The notes: generated from the letters alone by a model not told the origin. Positions 8,959 to 18,778 are shown, counted from the first letter of the stretch. The stretch: DNA of 64,000 bases from Bdellovibrionota bacterium (GCA_030584005.1 CP129486.1:1553556-1617555); one strand, 5' to 3'. Made by a program: numbers and translations.

Positions 8959-11418
8959 ATGAAAGTTGCTTTAACCAATCCTCTGCCGCTCCTTGCTCTG
9001 CGTGAATTGGTCGTATTCCCCCAGCAGGTGGTGCCCCTGTTTGTAGGCCGCGAAAAGAGCGTGCGCGCAATCGAAGAATCTCAAAAGCAGGGCAAGTACA
9101 TCATGCTTGCCGCTCAAAAGGATGCTCGCACGAGCAATCCATCGTCCAAGGATATCTTTGCGATAGGGACGGTGGGCGAGGTAGTGCAATTGATCCGACT
9201 GGCCGATGGACCGATCAAGGTACTTGTCGAGGGCAAGGCGCGAGCACGCATCAAGAAGTTCCTCGATCAGGATGAGTACATGCTGGTCGAAGCCGAGGAG
9301 GTGCCGACGAGCGCGGAGCTCACCACGGAGCTGAAAGCATTGATGCGGTCGGTAAACCAGACCTTCGAGAGCTATGTGAAGCTCGGCAAAAAAGTCAATC
9401 CCGAAATGATTATGCAGGTGAACGCGATCGAAGATCCGTCGCGCTTGGCCGATGCCATAGTCGTGCAGCTGAACCTCAAGCTCGAAGATAAGCAGGACAT
9501 CCTTGAGACCTTCTCGCCGCAGGAGCGACTAGAAAAGATTCTCAACCACATGAAGTCGGAGATAGAGATTCTGCAGGTGGAGAAGCGCATTCGAAATCGC
9601 GTCAAGAAGCAGATGGAGAAGACGCAGAAAGAGTACTACCTCAATGAGCAGATGCGCGCGATCCAGAAGGAATTGGGCGAGAAGGACGACTTTCGCAATG
9701 AGATCCAAGAGCTTGAAGAGAAGTTGAAAGCTAAGGACATGCCGGATGATGCCCGGGACAAGACGGATAAGGAGATCCGTAAGCTCAAGATGATGTCTCC
9801 GATGTCAGCGGAGGCAACGGTGGTCAGGAACTACGTCGATTGGATGCTTGCGCTTCCATGGAACGAGGTCTCGCAGGACGAAATTGATATTGAGAAGGCG
9901 CGCCAAGTCTTAGATGAGGACCACTATGGTCTCGAGAAGGTAAAGGAGCGCATCTTGGAGTACCTTGCGGTGCAGAAGTTGGTAGGCAAGCTCAAGGGGC
10001 CGATCCTCTGCCTTGTTGGTCCTCCGGGGGTTGGTAAGACATCGCTGGGGCGGTCTGTTGCGCGGTCTACGGGGCGGCAGTTCGTTCGTGTCGCCCTTGG
10101 TGGTGTACGGGATGAAGCCGAAATTCGGGGTCATCGGCGCACCTACATTGGGGCGTTGCCGGGAAAGATCATCCAGTCGCTTAAGAAGGCCGGGAAGAGC
10201 AACCCTGTGTTTCTTCTCGATGAGGTCGATAAGATGTCCACCGACTTCAGAGGAGATCCGTCGTCGGCGCTACTGGAGGTGTTGGATCCAGAACAGAATG
10301 ACAGCTTCAATGATCACTACCTGGACTGTGACTATGATCTCTCCAAGGTGATGTTCATTACGACGGCGAACACCCTCCATTCCATTCCGCAGCCTCTACT
10401 GGATCGTATGGAGATAATCCGCCTCTCTGGGTATACCGAGCTGGAGAAGCTGGCTATTGCGAAACGCTATCTGTATGAGAAGCAGCTTAAAGAGAATGGT
10501 CTTGAGCCTAAGAATTTAGAGCTGACCGATGATGCTATCCTGCAGGTGATACGCCGATACACTCAGGAAGCGGGGGTGCGCAGCCTGGAACGGAACATCG
10601 CCACCTTGTGCCGTAAAGCGGCCGTGGAGGTGGTAGATAAGGGCCGTGATTTTGCCGTGAAGATAAGCGGAGAGAACATTATTTCTTACCTCGGTCAGCC
10701 GCGCTTCCGCTACGGAAAGGGTGAGGAGCAGAATCAGGTTGGTACGGTTACCGGCCTTGCTTGGACCGAGAAGGGTGGCGAACTGCTGGTGATTGAAACC
10801 ACAGTGTTACCGGGCAAGGGCCGCCTGCAGATTACCGGGAAACTCGGGGATGTGATGCAGGAATCCGCCAAGGCAGCGCTTAGTTATGTGCGCTCGCGGG
10901 CGGCAATGTTGGGACTGCCCCGCTACTTCTATGAGAAGATCGATCTGCATGTGCACGTGCCGGAGGGAGCAATTCCGAAGGACGGTCCATCCGCGGGTAT
11001 TACGATGGCCACATCCATGGTGTCGGCCCTTACCGGGATTCCGATTGACCGAAGTGTCGCCATGACGGGAGAAATCACCTTGCGCGGACATGTGCTGCCG
11101 ATCGGCGGTCTCAAGGAGAAGGCCCTGGCGGCGCATCGCGGAGGCATCAAGCGGATTTTGCTGCCTAAGGAGAACGAGAACGACATCGAAGAGATCCCCT
11201 CGGCAGTACGCAAGGATCTTGAGTTGATCCCTGTTTCGCATATAGACGAAGTCTTGTACGAAGCGCTCGATTGCGGGGGTCCGAAGGGGCTCGAAAAAAT
11301 TCTTGATCGCAAGTTGCAGCGTGATGAGGTTCTGTTTGCAGAGCCCAAGGAGGATCGCGAGGATCGAGGCTCCGAGGAGGCAGGCAAGGAGAAGGGCACC
11401 GGCATCGTGACCCACTAA
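8959..11418 (+). CDS. lon: ATP-dependent protease Lon
   Basis: This 819-residue LonA protease degrades misfolded and regulatory proteins in the cytoplasm. The N-terminal substrate-binding LON domain starts at [17 protein letters not shown] coiled middle part is followed by the AAA+ module, with Walker A GPPGVGKT at about 354-361 and Walker [11 protein letters not shown]. The C-terminal protease domain carries the Ser-Lys dyad Ser678 (KDGPSAG) and Lys721 ([14 protein letters not shown]), with the 43-residue spacing seen in other Lon proteins. The acidic tail after about residue 780 is somewhat longer than usual. It ends the tig-clpP-clpX-lon block. Confidence 0.97.
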   Translation: MKVALTNPLPLLALRELVVFPQQVVPLFVGREKSVRAIEESQKQGKYIMLAAQKDARTSNPSSKDIFAIGTVGEVVQLIRLADGPIKVLVEGKARARIKKFLDQDEYMLVEAEEVPTSAELTTELKALMRSVNQTFESYVKLGKKVNPEMIMQVNAIEDPSRLADAIVVQLNLKLEDKQDILETFSPQERLEKILNHMKSEIEILQVEKRIRNRVKKQMEKTQKEYYLNEQMRAIQKELGEKDDFRNEIQELEEKLKAKDMPDDARDKTDKEIRKLKMMSPMSAEATVVRNYVDWMLALPWNEVSQDEIDIEKARQVLDEDHYGLEKVKERILEYLAVQKLVGKLKGPILCLVGPPGVGKTSLGRSVARSTGRQFVRVALGGVRDEAEIRGHRRTYIGALPGKIIQSLKKAGKSNPVFLLDEVDKMSTDFRGDPSSALLEVLDPEQNDSFNDHYLDCDYDLSKVMFITTANTLHSIPQPLLDRMEIIRLSGYTELEKLAIAKRYLYEKQLKENGLEPKNLELTDDAILQVIRRYTQEAGVRSLERNIATLCRKAAVEVVDKGRDFAVKISGENIISYLGQPRFRYGKGEEQNQVGTVTGLAWTEKGGELLVIETTVLPGKGRLQITGKLGDVMQESAKAALSYVRSRAAMLGLPRYFYEKIDLHVHVPEGAIPKDGPSAGITMATSMVSALTGIPIDRSVAMTGEITLRGHVLPIGGLKEKALAAHRGGIKRILLPKENENDIEEIPSAVRKDLELIPVSHIDEVLYEALDCGGPKGLEKILDRKLQRDEVLFAEPKEDREDRGSEEAGKEKGTGIVTH

Positions 11419-11634
11419 GCCCTCGCCGTCTCATTGATCGCCGTGTGAGAGCTCACGGGGTGATCATTCACGACGGACTTTTTCACGACAAACGGACACG
11501 ACAAACGGAATAGTCCCCGCTGACCAGTTGCACAGTGGTCCCGCGACTTTGGTACTCAGACGATTACGGTGCTCAGATACAGCGATTTCCAACAAGCATG
11601 CCTAGAAGCCGCTTATCGCGAGGTTCAGCAGATA
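11419..11634. other. Non-coding spacer between lon and tRNA-Val
   Basis: No gene is seen. A weak hairpin (CCGTG...CACGG) lies just after the lon stop near 11441-11459, without a T-tract. A perfect 13-base tandem duplication (CACGACAAACGGA) occupies 11484-11496 and 11497-11509. The fragment CCTAGAAG at about 11601 matches one end of the dispersed palindromic repeat family. Confidence 0.35.
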
Positions 11635-11710
11635 TGGTGGGCGCTACTGGGCTCGAACCAGTGACCCTCAGCTTGTAAGGCTGATGCTCTACCAACTGAG
11701 CTAAACGCCC
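11635..11710 (-). tRNA. tRNA-Val(UAC)
   Basis: The minus strand begins GGGCGTTTAGCTCAG. The anticodon arm is TCAGC-CTTACAA-GCTGA with anticodon TAC, and the T-arm is ACTGGTTCGAGCCCAGT. The acceptor 3' strand AGCGCCC is followed by discriminator A and an encoded CCA (11635-11637). The body is 73 bases without CCA. Confidence 0.96.
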
Positions 11711-11755
11711 CAACGTCACAGGCCCTTTCCGGGCATCCTCTTTGGTGTGCGCTTT

Positions 11756-11792
11756 AGGGATACGCTGAACAGGTTCAACGCACCCTTAGAGA
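11756..11792. repeat. Mosaic palindromic repeat, copy B (decayed)
   Basis: TAGGGATACGCTGAAC is followed by a degenerate right arm (GTTCAACGCACCCTTAGA). It lies in the gap between tRNA-Val and the DUF423 gene. The left arm is identical to that of the copies at 13.1, 29.4 and 51.7 kb. Confidence 0.65.
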
Positions 11793-11865
11793 GAACCAGG
11801 AAACTCTAAAAAATGCAAGAATGCGGGGACACTTTCAGCGTGATCGCCCGCGTAGCTCCATTGCC

Positions 11866-12246
11866 TCACTTGCGGAGCAGAATCCAGGCCAGCCAGAGCC
11901 AGCCGATGATCAGGGCGCTTCCGCCTAAAGGTGTTATAGCACCGAGCCAGCGCTGCCCAAAAAGCGACAGGCCGTAGAGCGTGCCTGAAAAGATGATGAC
12001 TCCCAGCACAATCAGTAAGGCAGGCCGCAGTAGTGAGTCATCCTTAAAGGTAGTTGCGGCTATGGCCACACCGATTAAACCAAGGCTGTTGATAAGCTGG
12101 TACAGGACGGCCTTCTCGTACACGCCGAGCAGATAGGGGTCGAGTCTCGTTTTTAGAGCATGAGCCCCAAACGCACCTGCGGCAATGCCGACACCCATAA
12201 GCAGCGCGGCGATTCCTGCGCAGCGATAGGCGGAGAATGAAACCAT
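11866..12246 (-). CDS. DUF423 family small integral membrane protein
   Basis: The sequence carries the DUF423 (YgdD-like) signature: GAFGAHALK near the N-terminus, SGTLYGLSLFG in the middle and ITPLGGSALIIGWLWLAW near the C-terminus. It should have four transmembrane helices in about 126 residues. The biochemical role of the family is unknown. I chose the second ATG (12246) because AAGGA sits 8-9 bases upstream; an ATG nine bases earlier overlaps that ribosome site. The lemA-like gene lies upstream on the same strand with a gap of about 135 bases. Confidence 0.85.
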   Translation of the reverse strand: MVSFSAYRCAGIAALLMGVGIAAGAFGAHALKTRLDPYLLGVYEKAVLYQLINSLGLIGVAIAATTFKDDSLLRPALLIVLGVIIFSGTLYGLSLFGQRWLGAITPLGGSALIIGWLWLAWILLRK

Positions 12247-12381
12247 ACAACACATCCTTGCTCAGAGGCGGTTCAGCACTGAAACTGCATGCGCCAGTCC
12301 ACGCCGTGGCGCGCCCGGCGGACAATGCCTGAGCAGGCCAGTCACCTCCTGCTCCTGGGTAGGCTTGGCCCACGATTCCAT

Positions 12382-12951
12382 TTAGAAACTCACCTGGGGA
12401 GGCTTCGAAGCGACTTGCGCCTCGAGCTCATCCATCTCAAAAAACTCCTTAGCCTTGAAGCCGCATACACCGGCGATCAAATTGCCGGGGACCTGCTGTA
12501 ATGCGGTATTGTAACTGGCGACCGCGTCGTTGTAGTGCTGTCGGGCGAAGGCAATTCTATTTTCTGTGGAGGTGAGCTCCTCATGGAGCTGTGAGAAGTT
12601 CTGATTCGCTTTTAGGTCCGGATACGCCTCCGCCAGCGCGAACAAACGGTGCAGCGCTCCGGTCAAACCCGCCTCCGCAGCCCCGAGTTCCCTCACATCG
12701 CCCTGATTGGTGGCAGTGACAGCTGAGTTTCTGGCCTGGATGACTCGCTCCAGAGTTTCGCGCTCATGGGTGACATACCCTTTGACGGTTTCGACTAGAT
12801 TGGGAATGAGGTCATGACGCCGCTTTAACTGCACACTAATTTGGGACCAGGCGTTTTCACTCTGAATGCGTTTCGATACGAGACCGTTGTAAATACCTAC
12901 GGCGATGAACAACAGACCGCCAACTACCGCTAATAGTATCAACAATGTCAT
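12382..12951 (-). CDS. lemA: LemA family membrane protein
   Basis: LemA proteins are small helical-bundle membrane proteins of unclear function, often next to Tpm/YgcG-like genes. Those partners are not seen here. There is one N-terminal transmembrane helix (residues 1-20), then the diagnostic stretch ENAWSQISVQLKRRHDLIPN with VKGYVTHE. Later come the conserved ENRIAFARQHYNDAV and the PGNLIAG region. The length of 189 residues is typical. The start is firm: GGAGGA lies just upstream of the ATG at 12951. Confidence 0.93.
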   Translation of the reverse strand: MTLLILLAVVGGLLFIAVGIYNGLVSKRIQSENAWSQISVQLKRRHDLIPNLVETVKGYVTHERETLERVIQARNSAVTATNQGDVRELGAAEAGLTGALHRLFALAEAYPDLKANQNFSQLHEELTSTENRIAFARQHYNDAVASYNTALQQVPGNLIAGVCGFKAKEFFEMDELEAQVASKPPQVSF

Positions 12952-13106
12952 GTGAGGATTCCTCCGGAGGACGTTCGCGCTTCAATGGCAGCTCGCCATT
13001 ACCGCAATGGAGCATAAGAAGCTTGCTGAGGCAAGCACCGTGAGAGGGCGAGCTGGATCTGCAGGCTGTATGCAGCGTTGGGAATCGGCTTCATACAGCT
13101 GTGCGG

Positions 13107-13173
13107 CTAGGGATACGCTGAATAAATAGGTGCAGCGTTTCCCTAGAACCTATTCTTTTAAATGACTTCTAGA
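13107..13173. repeat. Mosaic palindromic repeat, copy C
   Basis: CTAGGGATACGCTG (13107-13120) pairs with CAGCGTTTCCCTAG (13133-13146) with a single mismatch. A second, decayed palindrome overlaps it, from CTAGAA (13143) to TTCTAG (about 13173). The motB stop codon (TAG on the minus strand, 13169-13171) lies inside this second arm, so the element sits exactly at the 3' end of motB. Confidence 0.8.
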
Positions 13174-14380
13174 ATCCCTCAAAGGGATCACGAGGACCAA
13201 TGACAGGGGTATTGCCGAAGATCTTGTCCTTGAAGGGCGTTGGTTCAAGCACGGGTCGTGCGGTGCCCTCTTCGGATGGTGCGCGGGGGCCAATCGTGCC
13301 GGCAGGGCGTCCCTCCAGCATCTCCTTGGCGGTGAAGGAGTGCACCTTCTCCTGCTCCTCCCGGAAGCGCTGTTCCTTGTCCTTGAACGATGACACTGCG
13401 CCGGGTGTGAGGGCCGTTGCATCAGGCTGACGGAAACGCATCTTGAGGGTAATCCGTCGATTCATCGGGGAGAGCGGGTCGTCCTTGTCCTTGAGCTCTT
13501 TGTCGGCGCGTCCCACCACACTGGTAATACGTGCGGGAGCGATGCCCTGTGCCTCTAGCAGTCTGCGTGCGGCGTTGGCACGGTCAGCTGAAAGTTCCCA
13601 GTTGCTGTAGCCCCCGTTTCGGGATCCGAAGGGGCGTGCGTCAGTGTGGCCGACGATATCTATATTGTTGGGAAGGTCCTTGATCAGCGTTCCGAGCTTG
13701 GAGAATGCTTGCTGAGCCTCCGGCTGGATACGGGCGCTGCCCACGGAGAACATGGAGCTCTTTTCAGTGTCGATGATCTCAATATTCAGCCCGTCGGCGT
13801 CGACTTTCACATCGACTATCCCCAGTAGCTGCTGCAGATCGGGAGTGCTCACCATTTCTTTCTGCAGTTCCTCCGCGAGCTTCTTGAACTCTTGGCGCTG
13901 CATCTCCAGAAACTGGGCGTCCCAGGCGCCCTTTACGAAATCGCCTTTGCCGCCAAACTGCCCCTCCTGGGCGGGGTCATCGGACTTCTGAATGCCAGCT
14001 TCGCCGTCTCGCTCCACCGTCTTCATCTGCGGATCAGCGCCGCCTTCCTGATCGCTCCGGCCTGTGCGCGGATCTTGGGATCTGCCGAAGGTGTAGTTGC
14101 TGCTCTCGGGGTGCGGGGGTACATATCCTTCGGGTAGAATGCCCGATCCCCCAGAGAACATCGGCGTACCTGAGCCTGACTCGAAGATGCCGGGCTTGCG
14201 GAAGTAAAGGGCGATATTCTGCTTAGTAGTGATATCGGCCGAGTTCACCAGCCACATCACCATGAAGAAGGCCATCATGGCGGTCACGAAGTCGGCGTAC
14301 GCCACCTTCCATGCTCCGCCGTGATGGCCATGAGCACCATGACTCTTCTTAATGATAATAATTGGTTTATCGTCAGCCAT
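13169..14380 (-). CDS. motB: Flagellar motor stator protein MotB
   Basis: MotB is the peptidoglycan-anchored half of the proton-driven stator. The single N-terminal helix carries the proton-binding Asp in the motif YADFVTAMMAFFMVMWLV. A long polar linker follows, then the OmpA/MotB peptidoglycan-binding domain (IDIVGHTDARPF, NWELSADRANAARRLL, NRRITLKM). The MADDKP start at 14380 is preferred over a start 33 bases upstream because it gives the usual short N-terminus. A tail of about 65 residues after the OmpA domain is rich in Pro, Glu and Lys. It lies 42 bases downstream of motA, in the same operon. No other flagellar genes are in the window. Confidence 0.96.
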   Translation of the reverse strand: MADDKPIIIIKKSHGAHGHHGGAWKVAYADFVTAMMAFFMVMWLVNSADITTKQNIALYFRKPGIFESGSGTPMFSGGSGILPEGYVPPHPESSNYTFGRSQDPRTGRSDQEGGADPQMKTVERDGEAGIQKSDDPAQEGQFGGKGDFVKGAWDAQFLEMQRQEFKKLAEELQKEMVSTPDLQQLLGIVDVKVDADGLNIEIIDTEKSSMFSVGSARIQPEAQQAFSKLGTLIKDLPNNIDIVGHTDARPFGSRNGGYSNWELSADRANAARRLLEAQGIAPARITSVVGRADKELKDKDDPLSPMNRRITLKMRFRQPDATALTPGAVSSFKDKEQRFREEQEKVHSFTAKEMLEGRPAGTIGPRAPSEEGTARPVLEPTPFKDKIFGNTPVIGPRDPFEGF

Positions 14381-14422
14381 TATTATGATGACGGGCGTCT
14401 CTCGACCCCCCAATCTCCTCCA

Positions 14423-15280
14423 TTACTTCTTGGCTGCCTTGATGAGCTCCTCTAATTCTTCCGCAGTCGGACGCATGGCAGGTGGAATGCTCTTACGTGC
14501 AAATTCGAGTGCTACCTGCGGAGGCGCTCCACCGGCGAATGACACCATTCCTGCCTTTACGCATTTCAGGATGGCGCCTTCTTCACGGACGTTGTGTTCC
14601 ATTTTGGAGGAGAGAGGGCCAAAGTATCCGTAGGAGAGCAAGATACCAAGCATCGTACCGACAAGAGCTGCAGCCACGTGGTGACCGATGACGGTGGGAG
14701 GACTGTCGAGAAACTGCATGGTGATGATGATTCCCAACACCGCGGCCACAATTCCTAATCCTGGAAGGGAGTCGGCTAGTTTCTGTACGAGTGATGGATA
14801 AATTGCGGATTCCTCATGGTGCGTTTCAAGTTCAGCGTCGAGCAATCGTTCAAGATCAAAGGCGTTAACGACACCGTCTACAAATAGGCGCAGCGCACCA
14901 CAAAATGTGTCCATGAGGTGATGGTTATGCGAGGCCTTAGGATATTTATTGAAGCGTGCACTCTTATGAGGGTCCGCCAGGTCCGCTTCAATACCAAGAA
15001 CACCCTCTTTGCGCATGGTATCGAAGATGCTTGCCATCAGTCCCAGCATGTCTTTGTAGGTCTGCTTGTCGATGCCACTGCCTTTGATGGCCCCGATTAT
15101 AGCGGGGATCAGCCCCTTCAATATGTAGCCAGGGTTGCCGATGATTACGCCGAAAACTCCGCAGCCGACGATTACGACGAACTCAAACGGCTGCATTAGG
15201 ATCTCAATCGGACCACCAGGACCGACGAGACCTAAAAGAACGCAGATGGTAACTCCGAGGAGACCAATGATGACGGCCAT
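14423..15280 (-). CDS. motA: Flagellar motor stator protein MotA
   Basis: MotA forms the proton channel with MotB and drives the rotor. Four transmembrane helices are visible: two at the N-terminus (AVIIGLLGVTICVLLGLV and FEFVVIVGCGVFGVII) and two near the end (LPGLGIVAAVLGIIITM and VAAALVGTMLGILLSYGYFGP). The conserved Pro in ADSLPGLGIVAAVLG and the cytoplasmic loop with RKEGVLGIEADL are present. Its 285 residues are normal. The fused aminotransferase gene lies 131 bases upstream on the same strand. Confidence 0.96.
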   Translation of the reverse strand: MAVIIGLLGVTICVLLGLVGPGGPIEILMQPFEFVVIVGCGVFGVIIGNPGYILKGLIPAIIGAIKGSGIDKQTYKDMLGLMASIFDTMRKEGVLGIEADLADPHKSARFNKYPKASHNHHLMDTFCGALRLFVDGVVNAFDLERLLDAELETHHEESAIYPSLVQKLADSLPGLGIVAAVLGIIITMQFLDSPPTVIGHHVAAALVGTMLGILLSYGYFGPLSSKMEHNVREEGAILKCVKAGMVSFAGGAPPQVALEFARKSIPPAMRPTAEELEELIKAAKK

Positions 15281-15411
15281 GTCTACTCTCTCATCCTGTG
15301 AAAGCGCCCCCAGCGAGGGGTGGCTGTACAGGGAGAGTAATCGGGCCTTTTCGTAGGGGGCTTAAATGATATCGAAGAGATACCGTTTTATCAGAGCCGG
15401 ATCGGCAAGCT

Positions 15412-17373
15412 TCAGGAACGTTGTTTTGCAGAGTCGTGGAGGAGGGCCTGTGAGATCGCTGCACTGCTCATCCCGAGCTTACCTGCCAATAGAATGGCTG
15501 CATAAAGGGCCTGGGCAGAGGTTCCTGCAATAGTTTCAGGGGGGGGCTCAAACTCGGCACCCCCCACACTCAGAAGTGGCGGAACCACCGGCATTTCGGG
15601 CAACCGTAGTTCCGGGCTGAGGTCGCAGCCAAGGGACTCGACAAAGGGGTCTCCCGCTACCCACAGAATGCGCTCCGCAGGTACGTTCTCGGCTACCCGT
15701 CGAACCCCCTCCTGGACGGAGCGATAGTCAATGTTGGCGTCACTGCCGGTGAGGGGGGTCAGGATCAGCCAGTGTGGAGGGGCGATGCGCATAAGCTCCT
15801 CTGCGTCTGCTCTGTTTGCAATGCCGTACTCGACCACCAAAAGCTTAGTCGGATCGGGGCCGATAAAGGCTTTGGCAAGCGCACGCCACGGGAACAGCAG
15901 CAGCTCCCGTACGTTCTTGGGTTGTGAAAGTCCAAGAATGGAGAGTGAGAGCCCGATGGGTGTGTTGAACGACAGAGCGTTGGTGCGGGTGGGCATGTGG
16001 TGTTTCAGAATCTGGAAGAGGGTGCGTTTGAAGAATGTTTTGCCCCGCATCCCTGCAATGGCGATTACTGTAGGGCGTGAACGTGTAATCTGCTGAGCTG
16101 CGCACATCGAGATGAACCGTGCAGCCCAGGCTTTTAAGCCATGGGCGGGACTCACGGGAGACTGACCCGGGGAGACCTGTACCTTGCGGCCGAGTGAAGT
16201 ACGGCCATGCAGGTACTCCTCAAACCGAGAGAGCCCCTCCTGCAGATCGCTCAGCTCCTTGCCGAACGATATTCTTAGGTGCGACTCCCCCGAGGGGCCG
16301 AAGGCAACCCCAGGTACGAGCGCCAGCTTGGCTTTCTCCAAAATGTCAAAAGCCAGCGCCCTGCTGTCGCGGGCCAGCGCCACGGTGTCCTTGATGCGTG
16401 GGAACACGAAATAGGTTGCTCGCGGCACCTGATAGTCGACGGCGTGGGAGAGGGCATCAAGTTTTCGCAAGACAAAGTCACGCCGCCGCCGGAATTCATC
16501 ACGAAATGCTGCCAGGGCGGGAGCTCCATGACGGAGTGCCGCAAGAGCCGCATATTGGCTAATCACCGGGGCACAGGTCACCATGGCATCGTGGTACTTG
16601 AGGATACGTTGAATCAGCGGGGCATCTGCGTGCACGAACCCGACCCGCCACCCAGTCATGGCGAAGGCCTTTGAGAAGCTGCAGGCCCGCACGACCCACG
16701 GCCGAGCAAACTCGTACTTGCAGGGAGTACAGTGTGCCTCCATGGAATAGTAAAAGTCCTTATATACCTCATCGGTAATTATGTAGATGCCGTGCTCCAC
16801 CGCGATGCGACACAGAGCCTCAAGCGCGGAGGGAGAATAGACGGTGCCGGTCGGATTGTTGGGGTTGCTGAATAAAATGGCCCGCGTTTTCTTGGTGACT
16901 GCGGCGCGCATCGCATCCACATGAAAATCGAAGTTACGATCCTCGTCCAGGGGAACGAAGATCGGGGTACAACGGGCGATCCCGATGGCGCCCTGATAAG
17001 AGACGTAGGTAGGAGAGGGGAGTATGACTTCAGCCCCCGGCTCGGTGAGCGCAAGGATCGAGGCAGTAATACCCTCAATCGATCCACAGGTGATAATGAG
17101 CTCCTTCTCTGGGTCGAAATGAAGTCCATCATTGGAGAGCTGGGATGAAATCTCTTCTCTCAGATCGGCGAGTCCGATGGTGAGCGAGTACTTATCACAG
17201 ACGCCTGCCTGCAGCTGTTGAGATACAAAGTCCTTGATCACTTGTGGGGTCGGGAAGCTAGGAATGCCCTGAGCGAGGGAGATGACGCCAGGAATACGCG
17301 CGGCCGCCAGTTCCATAGCCTTTATGGGTGATAGCTCAAACAGCTCAGCGCGGTGACGGGTAGTGGCGAGCAC
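15412..17373 (-). CDS. Fusion of PLP-dependent class I aminotransferase and MurF-like Mur ligase ATPase domain
   Basis: Residues 1 to about 390 form a complete fold-type I aminotransferase (AspC/AAT-like): ISLAQGIPSFPTP, SNPNNPTGTVYS, IITDEVYKDF, the PLP-lysine motif SFSKAFAMTGWRVGF, and LRISFGKE near the end. After a short linker, residues from about 415 resemble the central ATPase domain of MurF: a P-loop-like GMRGKTFFKRT, then NALSFNTPIGLSLSI, VVEYGIANRADAEELMRI and ILTPL. The usual C-terminal Mur ligase domain appears to be missing. The GTG at 17373 follows AGAGG and starts just before the conserved N-terminus. The enzyme could pair amino-acid production with a ligation step, but the substrate is unknown and the Mur-like part may be catalytically altered. 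Confidence 0.82.
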   Translation of the reverse strand: MLATTRHRAELFELSPIKAMELAAARIPGVISLAQGIPSFPTPQVIKDFVSQQLQAGVCDKYSLTIGLADLREEISSQLSNDGLHFDPEKELIITCGSIEGITASILALTEPGAEVILPSPTYVSYQGAIGIARCTPIFVPLDEDRNFDFHVDAMRAAVTKKTRAILFSNPNNPTGTVYSPSALEALCRIAVEHGIYIITDEVYKDFYYSMEAHCTPCKYEFARPWVVRACSFSKAFAMTGWRVGFVHADAPLIQRILKYHDAMVTCAPVISQYAALAALRHGAPALAAFRDEFRRRRDFVLRKLDALSHAVDYQVPRATYFVFPRIKDTVALARDSRALAFDILEKAKLALVPGVAFGPSGESHLRISFGKELSDLQEGLSRFEEYLHGRTSLGRKVQVSPGQSPVSPAHGLKAWAARFISMCAAQQITRSRPTVIAIAGMRGKTFFKRTLFQILKHHMPTRTNALSFNTPIGLSLSILGLSQPKNVRELLLFPWRALAKAFIGPDPTKLLVVEYGIANRADAEELMRIAPPHWLILTPLTGSDANIDYRSVQEGVRRVAENVPAERILWVAGDPFVESLGCDLSPELRLPEMPVVPPLLSVGGAEFEPPPETIAGTSAQALYAAILLAGKLGMSSAAISQALLHDSAKQRS

Positions 17374-17502
17374 GATACCTCTGGGGGTAAAGGTGAAGCG
17401 CACTCACAATAGCGAAGGGACAGGTGAACGAAAAGGGGAGTGTGCGTATAAAAAGAGCGATGCTTTTCAAGGTCCATATGGAATGAGAAGACCCCTGTTG
17501 GA

Positions 17503-17694
17503 ATGATACGAAGGTGCAGCGAGGGCGGTCTGAGCAGCAGTATTGAGAAAGCGCGTTACCTGCAGGTGGCGCTCCGCTACGACCTTGTGCGCAGCTATGG
17601 CTCACTGCAAGTGAGGATAATCTGTGAGGATCATGCCGTTGAGTCCTCAATCTTGCCCGCAGCCCTGTCGGACTTCATGCAGAGGCGCGCCTAA
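17503..17694 (+). CDS. Possible small ORF (63 aa), unknown
   Basis: This is a short frame with protein-like composition (for example VALRYDLVRSYGSLQVRI and ALSDFMQRRA). Its stop TAA (17692-17694) overlaps the stop of the convergent gene (17691-17693 on the minus strand), a spacing often seen between real convergent genes. The ribosome site is poor and no family is recognised. The rest of the gap between 17374 and 17690 holds nothing else that I can identify. Confidence 0.3.
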   Translation: MIRRCSEGGLSSSIEKARYLQVALRYDLVRSYGSLQVRIICEDHAVESSILPAALSDFMQRRA

Positions 17695-18552
17695 TCGTAG
17701 CGCTGGGCAGGATCCTCAATATGGTACTTGGTGCTGGTCCCATCTCTAAAGCGCACCTCTACCACCAGCGGGCCGCCATAATCGGCACCGGCCTTTGAGA
17801 AGCGATAATGCTCCCGCCCGCCATTATGCACGTCAGCATAAACGGCCCTTCTCAATCTCTTTGTCCTGAAGGTCCTTCAGCACCACCTGTTCAATCTGAC
17901 CGGTAAGCGCCTGAGGCAGCAGTACGACCAGCTTTCCGTCGCTTTCGGATACGGGCTTGAACAGGAACCCTTCGGCACCATCATTTGGATTGCCCTCGGT
18001 GGGCTGAGCTTCCATGTTCACCTCTGGGTCGATGATCTCTTCGCCGCTGTCAATCTTTTCAATCAGAGTGCGTGCGGAAAGGAGGGCGCTTTCCAGGGTT
18101 GAGAGCGCAATTGAAGGATCGTTCTCACTGCCGCGGCCATCCCAGAGGGCTTCGGTATTGTCGTCGAGTTGAGCAGCCCGGAAGGCTTCCGCCTTCACCT
18201 GTGCCGCCTGCTCGGCAGTCAGGGTGTTGGCAGCGACGAGCGCATCAATTGTATCGTTGGCGGCATCCTCTATCCGCTCCACACCGTCAGCTCTGCGCCA
18301 TCCCACCTTCTTCTCCTGAAAGAGCGTCTGGTACTCCTCGGCCGCTTCATCTCCCACCAGCTTCTTGATGCGTTCCTGGAGCAGTGCCGCATACAGCTCC
18401 TCCTCGTTCACCTGATCTCCTTGAGCCGGTACGACAAGTGCGCGCATGAACTCCTCAAATGGAGAGCCGCCCTCGGAATTGTTCTCCTCAATCGGCGCAC
18501 TCACAGGGACGTTTGGCTGAGGGGACGCTTGTACTGCCTTTACTGATTGCAT
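17691..18552 (-). pseudogene. Unknown gene with a single frameshift near its 3' end
   Basis: The uninterrupted frame (18552 to 17833) encodes an acidic, Ala/Glu-rich protein that stops early after DKEIEKGR. Removing one base from the AAA at about 17841-17843 (plus-strand view) restores a further 48 or so well-formed codons: GRYADVHNGGREHYRFSKAG, then DYGGPLVVEVRFRDG, ending PAQRYD at 17691. The restored tail looks like a genuine folded domain, so this is either a one-base sequencing error or a recent frameshift. I do not recognise the family. Its place just after the sensor kinase remnant and before the aminotransferase gives no functional hint. Confidence 0.6.
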
Positions 18553-18658
18553 GAAGCACCTTCAATAGTTCCATGATGGTGAAGAGGGCTGCGGGCCAAT
18601 CTCTTCTCGGAAGATATTGCCGCGCGACCCAGGCCAGGGGGATTCCTTGACCCTTCAA

Positions 18659-18737
18659 CCGGCATTCCTTGCCGGATCCTGCGGTGAATTTCACCGCAAA
18701 CTGCATCAGTGCAGGAGCCGTGCCAGAACCGCCTGGC
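18659..18737. other. Cluster of four consecutive small hairpins
   Basis: Four perfect inverted repeats follow each other: CCGGCA-TTCCT-TGCCGG (18659-18675), GCGGTGAATTTCACCGC (18681-18697), CTGCA-TCAG-TGCAG (18701-18714) and GCCAG-AACCGC-CTGGC (18722-18737). They lie in the gap between the kinase remnant and the frameshifted gene, both on the minus strand. There is no T-tract. They could be a structured intergenic RNA, a processing or termination region, or a repeat of the mosaic type. Confidence 0.5.
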
Positions 18738-18778
18738 AGCGAACAATATAGAGAAGAAATACCCTACGGCGTGTCGGG

